DNA of 64,000 nucleotides from Panicum virgatum (lineage: Eukaryota; Streptophyta; Magnoliopsida; Poales; Poaceae): the NCBI RefSeq assembly GCF_016808335.1, contig NC_053147.1, positions 68,632,960-68,696,959 of the forward strand, read 5' to 3'. Shown here in pieces: positions 23,020 to 34,040 of the stretch. Numbering within the stretch: position 1 is the first letter of the stretch; every line of letters begins with the position of its first letter. The translations under genes were made by a program, and so were the position numbers. Under the pieces are notes generated by a model. The model saw only the letters and a program-made list of their open reading frames with translations. It was not told the origin of the DNA and did not search any database.

Positions 23020-23211
23020 GGATTCCGCAAGGTGAGCCCGGACAGGTGGGAGTTCGCGCACGCTGACTTCCTCGCCGGCCAGCGCCACCTCCTCGCCAAC
23101 ATCCGCCGCTGGCGCCGCGGCGGCGCCGCTGGAGGATCATCCAGGACGGCGAAGGCCAGCGCGGCAGGGGGGCGGCGACCGGGAGGAGGAGGAGGAGCTC
23201 AAGAGGCTGCG
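23020..23211 (+). pseudogene. Heat shock factor exon 2 fragment, truncated
   Basis: After an acceptor (GCACGCAG) the frame reads [18 protein letters not shown] then [12 protein letters not shown], the C-terminal end of the HSF DNA-binding domain, at the position where plant HSF genes have their single intron. The Asp usual before PDRWEF is Ser here. Downstream, the Glu-rich stretch expected before the oligomerisation domain ([10 protein letters not shown]) is in another frame, so a frameshift lies near 23160-23170. The Tekay-like LTR begins directly after at 23212. No exon 1 was found upstream. Closest in flavour to class C HSFs, which is uncertain. Confidence 0.75.
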
Positions 23212-26200
23212 TGTAACACCCCGGTGTTAGTCTTGGCGTTAATATCGTGTTTAATCGCTAATCAGGGTTAATCAACGTCGTTAGCGTTAATCGAGTTGCG
23301 CGGTAAACATTGGTTTAGCCGAGTTCGAGCGTGTTTTTCTCCATGATCCGAGCTTCAATTCACCTTGCGCCCAAAACAAAAGTTGTAGACCTTCTATTTC
23401 TCTACAACTTCTCTTTTGGCCAAATTTCATGTTCCAATGTAAAATTTGGAGCTTTGGACGGTCAAAGTCGGCTAAAATCACTCAAATTCGATTACTGTGC
23501 CTCCCCGGTTGGTCAGTGCCTCGCCGGCCTCGACGTTGGAGTCGCCACGCATCGCGCCGACGAACCTCGCCCATCGTGCTCACACACCCGTCCTTATCTG
23601 CATGGAGTCGTGCTCGTTTTCGCCATCCCCTTCCCTTCCACGCGCTCATGCCGAGCCGAGCTCGAGCTCAGTGCCATCGCCGGCGTTCGTGCCGGCCAAA
23701 CTCGCCGCCCCTTCTCGATTCCCCGCGCCCCAAGCCGCCCCACCTCACCCTGCGTCTCCTCCGCCGCTTTCCCGAGCTCAATCGACCCTCTGCTGGGCCG
23801 AATCGACCCCTGCGCCACCAGCCACCATCGCCGTCTCCGTCGAAGCCTCGCCGTCGACGACCCCCTTCCGGCCTCCCTCCGCTCCAATCGAGCCCTCGGT
23901 GAGCTTCTTTGCGATCCACTCATGCTCCCCGAGCCGTTCCCCTTTCGATTCCGGCCTTGCTGCCGTTGGAGCGCCGCCGCGGAGGCCCTGCTCGCCGCCG
24001 GCGCACGCCGCGCACCGCTCCCGCACGAGCCTGCTCGCCGCCGCGCGCACGCCCCGAGGCCGCCGAGCATCCCTCGCCGTCGCGCTGCCCCATCCCGCGG
24101 TCCTCCTGCCCCGCCACGGCCGGAACAGCGCCGCCACCCCGCGCCGCCGCGAGCTGCCGCCACCGCGCTAACGCCGCCACCTGGCTCCGCCTTGGGCCGC
24201 CCCCGCGCGCGCCCCTGCACGGGCCGCGGGTGTGCTGGCCCCTGCGCGTGGGCCCGCTCGCGCTACCTCGTCGGCCGGCCCATGGCCGCCGCGCTCGCGC
24301 GGGCACGCCACCGTGCGCGGCCGGGGCAGGCCGTGAAGCAGGGGAGCGCCCCCCCTTCTCTTTCCCTGTCAAGTGGGGCCCACGGGTCAGGAGATTTAAG
24401 AGTGGTTTTATTTTCTTTTGATTGATTTCGGTTGAAACTTTGTAATTGCAAAATAAATCAAGGAAAAATCCTAAAAATGCAAACCAAATTTTGATAGGTT
24501 TCTAAAATCAAGATCTTCAATAAAAAAATACTCTTGCAGGTCAAATGTCACTTTTGCCCCTGCTAAATTTATGGTTTGTGTTTAAGCTAATTCATTTTGT
24601 ATCGGTTGTTCTGTTTGTCTTAAAATCCTGAAAATTTTATGGTAGCCTACTCTTTGCATGTGTAGTTCACTGAAAAATTTTCAAGTGCATAGCCTGTGTG
24701 TATGTTGTGGATCTATTGTTGTTTGATTTCCTTTTCTAGAGTTAAAGTAAATACTTTTATATATCAGTAATTGTTGGTAATTTATTTATGCACTCCTTAT
24801 CAGTAGTTTTTCATGATAGAAAAGTTGTGCTACTAGATCGTTGTGGTTTGTTAAGTTTTTGTGTTTAGCTAGTTCCTAGCTTTAGTCTTTCTTTATTTTC
24901 ACCGTGGCTAAGCAATGTCTTATTGCTTCTTTTTGTTTGTGATGCACCTAGCTTTCTTAACGCAAGTTTAGTAGTATTGTTGAAAGGAAACACTTCAGGC
25001 TAAGCTCAGTCGGAAATTAAACCTGCCAAGCAGCACCAAGTCGTTTCCTTTATCGCTAGTTTTTCATGGTTGTTCGTTAAATGATTGCCAGTCATATCTT
25101 CTTTTACTCGCATTGCATTGCCTCCTGAGTGCCTTGCACCGTTGTAACTCCTGCATGGCATCCTTTTTCATACGTGTAGATGTCACGAGCGAAGCCGTCT
25201 ACGAGTTGGCCGTTGAGCCGATCCAGGAGCCGCAAGCAGGGGAACCGCAAGCCGAAGCAGCCGTCGAGCCCGATCCAGAAGTCGCTAACCCCACTGACTG
25301 GCAAGGCTAGCCTTGGTGCATAACCCTTAATTTCAGTATTCAATATTTGTTATATAATTATTGTGCATTTAAGTTTCTAGGAGTTGATTGGAACCTTAGA
25401 TGCATGATCCCTAGGTTTGCTCAGTCACTCTACTAGTATACAGGTCGTTAGTACTGCAATGCTTAATTAGGATTCGGTAGAAGACGAGTGATTCCTGTCA
25501 CTCGCGAGATATAGGTCGTGTTACTTATGAAAAAGTTACTAGAGATTGAATCTTTGAGAAAAAGAATGGAAAAATGGAGACCGGGCGGAGATGGATTGGT
25601 TATGGATATGGAAGTTATGGAAAGTGAGCCTCCGCCTGTGTCGATTGAGGACCGTACCGTTGTTGGCACTACTGATCGAGGATTGAACAGTACTAACCAT
25701 ATGCCGGAAGTAGGAGGTAGTCGAAACCGGTAAGCTCAGTACCATATGTGCACCGGTAGCCGGACTTGATACTGTCTTCACTAGTGGAGCTAGTATACAA
25801 ACTCATGGCTGACCCTTCGATGGTATTGGTGGGGCTAGCAGTCCCGGGTCGCAGGGCAGTTCGGTTATTCGGTGTGCATATGTGAAGGGTTGCCACGTAG
25901 GGTCCGACGGGGCCTATATGTGACGTGTGTGTTAGGTCCACCTTGCAAGGTTAAATCGAATCGATTCGCCGTGACTCGCGGATATGAGAACCTTGATCTC
26001 TCTATCACATCGTAGTAAAGAAGTGGAATGAGTTTGAACTGAGAATGTTGGTTGTGGTAATCTGAAAAGATAATGTGATCAACCATGCATGCTCTAGATG
26101 TTTAGGCAAATCTAGTTGGTACCTGATAAACTTAAATTGAGCTAAAATATTGCAAGTAAGGATCCAATATTAGTGGCTTTTCAGCAAAACAAACTCCAGA

Positions 26201-26751
26201 GCCAAAAGCTTTTCATGTCTAGTTATTGGGCTAAGTATACCCATGGACGGGTAAGTCTTGCTGAGTATTAGAATACTCAGACTCCGAAGAGATCTGCGCC
26301 TCGTGGATCGGTCAACCACTTCCTCCGAGTTGGTTGGTCGAGTGGGTCCCGTCTTCTCCGTGAAGTTCGGGCAGGTGAGCCTCACATCAGTGGGCAAGAT
26401 GTGAAGTTCATCTTCTGGCGTCGACGTTATCTATCGTATTGTTTTGAAGCTTATCTTTAATTCTAAATTATTTTCCGCTGCGTTTGAACTCTGAGGTTTG
26501 AATTGTAAAACTGGCTTGTAAACTCTTTTTGTAGTTTAAGTTGGTGCTTCTGTTGAACTCGGTTTGTAAATGGTTTTGAACGCTTTTATTGCCGGTAATC
26601 ATCTGTGCTCGCCTTTTGGCGAGAGTTCCTGTGTAATCGATCCTGGTTACAGCAGGCGGTCTGAGTGTACTGGTTGAGTGCAGTAATTCTAGTTTGAGTT
26701 TAAGTTTTAATTATTGCACTTGATTATTATTATTTGGACTGTCCTGTGATA
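23212..26751 (+). repeat. Large LTR of a Tekay-like (Del) Ty3/Gypsy chromovirus
   Basis: Starts TGTAACACCCCGG at 23212; ends TGTGATA at 26751, two bases before a tRNA-iMet primer site. Length of about 3.5 kb, the TGTAACACC start and the GTTGTAGA...TCTACAAC foldback near 23380-23410 fit grass Tekay LTRs. The end reads TA rather than the canonical CA. Small frames inside (25113-25310, 25518-25733) match no known protein and are treated as LTR sequence. Confidence 0.75.
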
Positions 26752-26753
26752 GC

Positions 26754-26765
26754 TGGTATCAGAGC
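26754..26765 (+). other. Primer binding site, tRNA-iMet
   Basis: TGGTATCAGAGC, complementary to the 3' end of initiator tRNA-Met, two bases after the LTR. It fixes LTR identity and orientation (element reads rightward). Confidence 0.88.
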
Positions 26766-28015
26766 TAATTGCACTGGGGGGTGATTACTGGTGTACTTAA
26801 TTACGTTAAGTAAACCTTGTTTTGCAAAAATTTCGGGTTTTCGAAAAGTTGACGTTAGATGCGCTAAGGAATAGACTAGATAGTTCGTATGCCCTAATTA
26901 TGTTCTATAATTTAGGTGGCATCTAAGTATCTATTTTATTCCAGCACTTCTAGCATTTACTTCTCGTTAAACCTTACTTTTATGCACAACTACTATTCTG
27001 TAATGACGCAGCTACGCTGAGGTAAGCAAGGTGAGTATTCTGATAGTCCTTAGAATAGCCCACGTGTTTCATACGTGCGCGGGTCCCATATGTTGAGCAT
27101 ACGAGGAGGTGATAAGGCTCAATTCAAACGAGCCTGTTGCTATCTGCCGCCTGATATGGAGTGCGGATTTCTTACCGTGTGATTGTGATCACGGCCATCT
27201 CGTAAGGCAATGTTACGAGGTGAAGACTCGTTATGCAGTTGGTCATAACCGTGTACCTTGGGACACGTGTACCCTTGGGTGTCCCGTAAGGCGATTTGTA
27301 CGGGAAGTGAATACGTTGCTTCGGTAATGTATGCAGTGCTGCCCATTCAGCGTCGAACATTTGGGTACCATCTCTATAGTGGATGGTAATGTATGTGTAA
27401 ATATGTGGGAAACTGCATATGCGTTACCCGAGTGGCGTAGGACACATGGGGGCCGTTCGTGTGTGCTGGCACGAAGGGTCCAGAAATGGATATTTATATC
27501 TATCTCTTGTTGTCTTGGTTTGTTTGCAGGAACACTAACTACGTAAGCACGTTATGAATCCTTGATCGTAAGAACGACTAATATATATAGGGAGAGTACG
27601 TAATTATGCCACTAGTCATTTTCGTATACAATATTTGGTACTTGCTTGGGTGAGAAATGATAGAACGTGCATGCATCTTGGCATAATCTTGAGTTTGATT
27701 GATTGTCATGCTTGTTGCGTCGTTTGCTAAAATGTGATGCTTTTACCTAAAGGTTCACCTAGATTTTGTGGTGTTAGTAGTGAGACCTATACAATCTGCT
27801 AGTCTGACCTTGGTTGAGAAGATCTTTCTCAGCGGCTTTGGATCATGTGAGAACCTTTCCAGTAGATCTTAGTTTGTCATTCAAGTCAACCTCTTGATTC
27901 ATGTCTTGGACCAATTCCAACAAAACCACTGTTACTTTTCGTGGCAAAACCTTGAGTTTGCCAACAAAGTCCTTCAATCCATCGTTCAATGATCGGCCTA
28001 TCATTGATTTCGTAA
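26766..28015. other. Leader-like remnant after the Tekay PBS; no gag or pol
   Basis: About 1.25 kb. The first half may be the element's 5' leader, but no gag, pol or second LTR follows, so the element is severely truncated. No gene recognised. Confidence 0.5.
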
Positions 28016-29730
28016 TCTATATTATTGGCTATTTTGATTCTAGCCGCGGCGAGGGCTCGAGAGGACTGCAGGGGTGGTGACCAGTGGCCAGCTGCTGGAG
28101 CCCGAGGCGTGCCCAGCGGCGAGCGGTGGCGGGGAGGCCGAGCGGCTCTGAGCTGCGGCGGGGCAGAGACCAGCGCATGGTGGGAGAGAGGCGGTGGCAA
28201 GCAGCTGCGAGGGAGAACTGCGGCTTCCGGCTTCCTGCGGGCGGCGTATGGTCCGGATATCGGCCGGCGCGTTCGAGCGGCTGCGGGTTGGCGCACTCGA
28301 GCAGCTACGGTGCGTGGTGACCGGCGCGGCGGCAGGGGGCGGCGACCGGCGCAGTGGTAGCGGGCGGCGTCAGGGTGGCGCGACGCGATGGGGAGCTGCG
28401 ATGGTGGCGGGGTGGCACGATACGGCGGGGTGGCGCGACGCCGGCTGGGAAGCGCCGACAGGAGGCACAGCGGGCAGCGCGGAGGGGGCCGATGGCGGGG
28501 AGGCCCTCCTGCGCAAGCAGCATCGACGGCGGCCGCAGCTTCACAAGCAGCCATGGCTCCCCATATTCTCTCCGGCGACGACTTGCACTGGTGCTTGTTC
28601 TTTCTATTCCTATACTACTCATCAGCACTCTAGATTTGGTTACATTTCTTCCCAGCTGTTCTGTTCCTTGGATCTTAGATTTGCGGTTCTACCAGGCATA
28701 TGTTTTTTTTTGAAACTGAGTCCGGCAAATTTCACTTATTTTGGTGCATCAAATCTTAAAACTCAGGGACACACCATTGCGATGGAAAAGATCCACTGCA
28801 AGGACTGTTTACATAGTTTAGTCAGCAAGGTCTAATGGTTGGATCTACAACCAGAAACACATTCTCCTCTACTTAAGGTCGTACCTGTACATGTTAGGAA
28901 GAATAACCAAACAGCTTAAGCTATTTTAATAGACCGCTTTATTTAAATAGTGTGACTGCTACGTATGTTTCAATGCCCGGCCATCGCATGGCACCAATTT
29001 TTTATAGCCATAGGGAAACATAGAAAAAAATTTAAGAAGCTTTTGTTACAATGCTAAATCTCAGTTAACATTTTTATGATGGTCTGAACAAATCTTATGA
29101 CTGCTTGGGATACACACATATGCAGATTGGTATTTGCACCTTCATGTATCATTCAGACAATTGGTTCAACAGAACAATGCAACAATCATCACAAGAAGGG
29201 ATTTATTTTCTAGCAAAAGCATTCCACTGTTTTTTCCAAATGCATAATTACAGCAGCAGATAAGGGAAAATGGAGGTTGCTGATAAGTTCCTTTAGTTTC
29301 TGAAAAAATCATTATTTATGCCACTCTTTATTACATCATTATAGCAGGCATATTAGTGCCCTTCGTTTTATTTGAGTTATTATAATTTGTAATCAAGGTT
29401 CAGAAATCTTGAGCTGCCCTTTTGTGGTTAATAATCAGCTACAAGTTTTTCACCCTTTTAGCATTTTTGTGCCTGTTCCTTATCCAGTCATAATGCTTAA
29501 ATTGTTCTTTACCTCATATTGGATATCAACCATATCTGATTCAGACTGCTCATGTTCCTATCTGGAGTGACAACTGTCATATCTGTTTGGATGAACAAGC
29601 TGTTACCGGAAATCATTGCATGTTGCGACATCTTCAGGGTTTTTTTAGAATAACATCTTCAGGTTTTAAATGCTTCTTCAGATTACATTGTTTTGTTTCT
29701 TCGTTTCCATCAATAGTATTGGTTTTTGTT
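28016..29730. other. Left part of gene-fragment mosaic: GC-rich exon-like block then AT-rich sequence
   Basis: 28025-28600 is GC-rich and open in several frames, like a grass first exon or 5' UTR, with a possible donor near 28580 (CACTG|GTGC). I cannot name a protein. 28860-29730 is AT-rich and intron-like. The segment starts TCTATATTA preceded by A, matching the grass Helitron 5' terminus pattern. Confidence 0.35.
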
Positions 29731-29734
29731 CCAG

Positions 29735-29868
29735 CAAGGAGGCCCTTGTGAGTTAGAGGTCATAGGCCAAAATGGTTTGGTTGTTGTAAATGGAGCACGC
29801 ATCATCCCAGGTGCCAAAGTTCCCCTCAAGGGAGCGGATGAGGTTATGTTTGGTTGAGGTGCGAAGCA
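29735..29868 (+). pseudogene. FHA-domain-like exon remnant
   Basis: After an acceptor (TTCCAG) the frame reads GPCELEVIGQNGLVVNG then ARIIPGAKVPLKGADEVMFG and a TGA. The NG-x-x-V-N-G and L-K-x-x-D-E-V-x-F-G spacing is characteristic of the C-terminal strands of forkhead-associated (phosphothreonine-binding) domains. The stop, and lack of the N-terminal FHA half nearby, mark it as a fragment. The parent gene is not identified; plant FHA-bearing AAA ATPases are one possibility. Confidence 0.45.
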
Positions 29869-30158
29869 TGCCTATGTATCTTTGTTATCAAATTTGGCAC
29901 TATACAAGTCTATCTCATTTATCTGTCCTTTCTTCATATATTTGATTGCTGATGGGTACTTGCATTATGTCTTTTAACTGCCCATGTTTTGGTAGGTTGT
30001 CTTTACTCTACCTGACAATATGGATTAGGCTGCTATTTTAACTGTACACTGCCCTATTGGTTCACGTTTACCATTTAAATTATGTCTTTGTTGTCTACCT
30101 TGACTCATTTTTTCCTTAATGCTTGACTCTTAATTGACATGCTGCAATATAATTTTAG

Positions 30159-30947
30159 GCGGAGAATGTCGTCACACAGCTTCAGAAGATATATCTGAGT
30201 GATGGTTTGCTTCCTATTTGCATAAATCATCATTCTGGAACTGCTTCGTACTCAAGTATCACATTTGGTGCTATGGGAGATAGGTAATGTTGTTCATACT
30301 TTTTTCATCCAAACAAATATTTTCTTCCTGAGATTGTGGTGCTCCGTTTTGGCATATAGCTGGTAGACTAATACAGCTGTAAATCTTAAACAAATATTTT
30401 CTCTCCTGTTATATCATTGCTAAGTTTTCAATTGCGGACCTTAGCTGCTATTGTCCAGAGGGATTTTTTTAAAAAAAATAAAACTAACTGCCATTTTATG
30501 GTTCAGCTTCTATGAATACTTGCTCAAGGTCTGGATCTAGGGACATAAAATTGAGCATATAAAACACAACAGGTTCGAGACAATTTGTCAACCTGGTTTC
30601 ACAGTTTTTCAAATAACATCTGTAGTCTCTTCATTATGGATACCAATTCCATTCATATTTTTTAATTCAGACAACTGTGTGAGACATCAATTGAAGGTCT
30701 AATAAGTTTAACAAAAAAAGTACCCCATCTAATTACCATTATATTTGTGAAAAGAATGATGGCTCATTGTCTGACAAGGTAAAGTATCCCTACCAGTTGA
30801 CATGGCAGGCCGCTTGCTAAACCTTATCTCGCATTCTCTCAAAGGTTCTGACAAGTTCTGGCTTGCTTTGCTCCTGGTATGCTGGCATTAGGAGCCTCTG
30901 GTTATGGTCCGGAAAAATCTGAGCAAATTATGAATCTTGCAAAAGAG
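30159..30947 (+). pseudogene. Class I alpha-1,2-mannosidase (GH47, MNS-like) exon fragments
   Basis: Several consecutive exon-like blocks match the GH47 Golgi mannosidase that trims N-glycans: 30159-30285 (NVVTQLQKIYLSDGLLP, SSITFGAMGDR); about 30505-30550 (SFYEYLLKVWI, then stop); about 30685-30778 (SIEGLISLTKK ... YICEKNDGSLSDK, with a frameshift between); and 30845-30947 (PGMLALGASGYGPEKSEQI). Each block needs a frame change or has a stop, and the N-terminal transmembrane anchor and catalytic remainder are missing. A decayed, partial copy. Confidence 0.8.
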
Positions 30948-31069
30948 GTAAACACTCTAGGCAATCCTCGTTTGATATTGAAGTTTACAAGTCTTTGCAT
31001 TTTACTTTGAGATCAAATATGCTTTTCTGCTTGCTGATCGAACTTCCCTTTTTTTCCCTTTCCATTCAT

Positions 31070-31640
31070 CTCATAACTTGCTAGGACCTGCTATAATTTC
31101 TTTGCAAAGTTTTTTTTACAAAGTTTTCTAGATAATTGTTTTATAGGAAAGTTACTAGGGAAGTTCTATAGGAAAATTTATTTATAAAATTCTTCTATAT
31201 AAGTTACTTACAATAGTACGATTGTTTTCTTAAAAATTTGTTACATAATTTTTTAATAAACTTTAGGTTGCCTTTTTTAATGTTGCATAAGCTTTTTTGT
31301 ACCTATGGATTTTCATGAACTAATTTTAGTCCAAGTTTTCTAGATAATTTTTTTTGGAAGGAATTCTAGATAAGTTTTCCACGAACAAATATTTTACAAA
31401 ACTTCTCTGTGCAAAGTTTTTTTTCTACAAAGTTTCCTAGGTAATTGTTTTATATAAAAGTTACTAGGGAAGTTTTATATGAAAAATTTATTTAGAAAAG
31501 TCTTCTGTATAAGTTACTTATAACAGTTTGTACAATTGTTTGTTTGAAAATTTGTTACACAATTTTTTTGAATAAACTTTAGGTTCAAGTTTTTTACCTA
31601 ACTTCAGAAAGTTTAACTTGATAAGTTTGTTGTGTAAGTT
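31070..31640. repeat. AT-rich dispersed repeat, block 1
   Basis: Two diverged copies of a roughly 230-300-base AT-rich unit (starting near 31100 and 31390) sharing words such as TTTCTAGATAATTGTTTTAT and AAACTTTAGGTT. Further copies are in block 2 beyond the minisatellite. Confidence 0.65.
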
Positions 31641-31719
31641 GTGTTGTAGAAGTTTTGATAACTAAGTTTTTTGAGAAAGAAATTTCTCATGCTAAGCAAA
31701 GTAAAAAATTTGACCAGGG

Positions 31720-32890
31720 TGGTCTGGGTTTTAGGTTCGACTCTGTCACTATATATTTTGGAGCCACTATATATTTTGGATTTTTAGTATATATCAAGGT
31801 TGACTTGCCATACTCGGCCCAACTGATTAGGATCAATCACGTCCGCCTACCATACTTGGTACAATTGATTAGAGCCCGTCACGTTAACCTGCCATACTCG
31901 GCCCAACTGATTAGGGTCAATCACGTCATCCTACCAAACTCAGCCCAACCAGTTAGGGTTGTCTGGGTTTTTAGGGTTTGACTCCGTCACCTTATGCCTG
32001 GATTTTAGTATATATCAAGGTTGACTCGCCATATTTTTTTCAACTGATTAGGGTCAATCACATCTACCTTTCATACTCGACCCAATTGATTAGGGTCAAT
32101 CAAATAAACTTGCCATACCTGTCCCAACTGATTAGGGCCAGTCACGTCAACCTGCCACACTCGACCCAACTGATTAGGGCCAGTCACGTCAACCTGCCAC
32201 ACTCGACCCAACTGATTAGGGCCAGTCACGTCAACCTGTCATGCTCGGCCCAACTGATTAGGGGTAATCACGTCATCCTACCATAGTCGGTCCAACCAGT
32301 TAGGGTTGTTTGGGTTTTTAGGGTTCGACTTTGTTACCATATGTCTTGATTTTAGTATATGTGAAGGTTTGACCTTGCAATACTTGGCCCAACTGATTAC
32401 CAACTGATTAGGGTTAGTAACGTGCACCTACCATACTCGGCCCAATTGATTAGTATCAGTCACGTCATCCTACCATACTCAACCCAACTGATTAGGGGCA
32501 ACCACGTTATCCTACTATACTCGGCCCGACTAGTTAGGGTTGTCTGGGTTTTAGTGTTCAACTCAGTCACAATATGCTTGGGTTTTAGTATATATCAAGG
32601 TTGATTTGACATACTTGTCCTAACTGATTAGGGCCAATCACGTTCTCTTGCTATATACATGGTCCAACTGATTAGGGCCAATCATTATCAACCAGCCGTA
32701 GTCGTTCCAACTTATTAGAGCCAGTCACGTTAACCTACCATACCCAGCCCAACTAATTAGGGCCAGTCATGTCAACCTGCCATGCTCGGTCCAACTGATT
32801 AGAGCCAATCATGTCATCTTACCATACTCGATCCAACCAGTTAGGGTTGTTTGGGTTTTTAGGGTTTGACTTTGTCACCGTATGTCTTGA
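31720..32890. repeat. Composite minisatellite: 42-bp units with recurrent spacers
   Basis: Arrays of a 42-bp unit (core CCCAACTGATTAGGG) are broken by a recurring spacer of about 75-90 bases containing GTTAGGGTTGTYTGGGTTTT and TTTTAGTATAT. Spacers occur near 31719, 31953, 32301, 32531 and 32842. Two adjacent units around 32155-32240 are almost identical, implying recent homogenisation. The apparent ORFs across it (31655-32604) arise because 42 is divisible by three. Confidence 0.85.
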
Positions 32891-34040
32891 TTTTCTATAA
32901 AAAAAATAAAAGTGGTAAGTTATTTATCAAAGTTCTTCCAGGAAATTCTTTTAGAAAGATTTCTTTCAAAAGTGGCTGGGAAAATTTCTGCGTAAAGAAT
33001 TTCATGGAGTAATTTTAGTCCAAGTTTTCTAGATAATTTTCCCAGAAACAAATATTATACAAAACTTTTCCTTGCAAAGTTTTTTTTTCTCACAAAGTTT
33101 TCTAGATAATTGTTTTATTTATAGTAAAGTTACTAGGGAAGTTCTATACGAAAAATTTATTTAGAAAAGTCTTCTATATAAGTTACCTATAATAGTTTGT
33201 ACAATTATTTGTTTGAATATTTGTTACACAAATTTTTTGAATAAACTTTAGGTTCAATTTTTTTTACCTAACTTCAAAAAGTTTAACTTAATAAGTTTAT
33301 TTTATAAGTTTTTGCTTAAAAGTAATAAAGAAAATTTATGTGAAGTAAGATACTCGTCAAAGTTTGGTGATAAGTTATTTGTACAATTTTTTTTAAAAGT
33401 TAATTCAAAAGCTTTCTATGTAAATATTTTACTAAAAAAAATTTGTCTAAGTTTCTAGATAAGTCTATTTTTTAATTAACGTTCTTCAAGAAGAATTTCT
33501 ATGAAAAAAATTGTCTAACAGTTATTAAAAATACTTTGGTCGGTAACTTATTTATCAAAGTTCTTCCAGTAAATTCTTCTCCAAAGATTTCTATAAAAAG
33601 TTGTTAGAAAAATTTATGTGTAATCATTTTCTTGAAATAACTTTTGTCGAAGTCTTCTAGATAATTTTTCTACAAACAAATATTTTACCAAACTTTTCTT
33701 TGCAAAGTTTTTTTACAAAGTTTTCTAGATAATTGTTTTATAGGAAAGTTACTGGGGAAGTTCTATAGGAAAATTTTGTTTATAAACTTCTTCTATATAA
33801 GTTACCTAAAATAGTACAATTTTTTTTCTAAAAATTTGTTACACAATTTTTGAATAAACTTTAGGTTAACTTTTTGAATGTTGCATAAATATTTTGTACC
33901 TATGGATTTTCATGGAGTAATTTTAGTCCAAGTTTTCTAGATAAGTTTTGCAGGAACAAATATTATACAAAACTTTTCTGTGCAAATTTTTTTCTACATA
34001 GTTTCCTATATAATTGTTTTATAAAAAAGCATATATAAGT
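32890..34040. repeat. AT-rich dispersed repeat, block 2
   Basis: At least three more diverged copies of the same AT-rich unit (near 33050, 33690 and 33960), so the minisatellite is bracketed by related sequence on both sides. No transposon termini identified. Confidence 0.65.

Noticed and set aside
23331..24425. 364-codon plus-strand ORF and its antisense shadows
   Set aside because: Lies within the Tekay-like LTR, is GC-rich low-complexity Pro/Arg/Ala sequence, and is open in several frames.
28025..28835. Long overlapping ORFs on both strands in GC-rich DNA
   Set aside because: Compositional artefact of GC-rich exon-like DNA; no conserved domain in any frame.
31655..32604. Three consecutive plus-strand ORFs with repeated peptide units
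   Set aside because: The 42-bp minisatellite unit is a multiple of three, so it stays open by chance; no start context, splice logic or homology.
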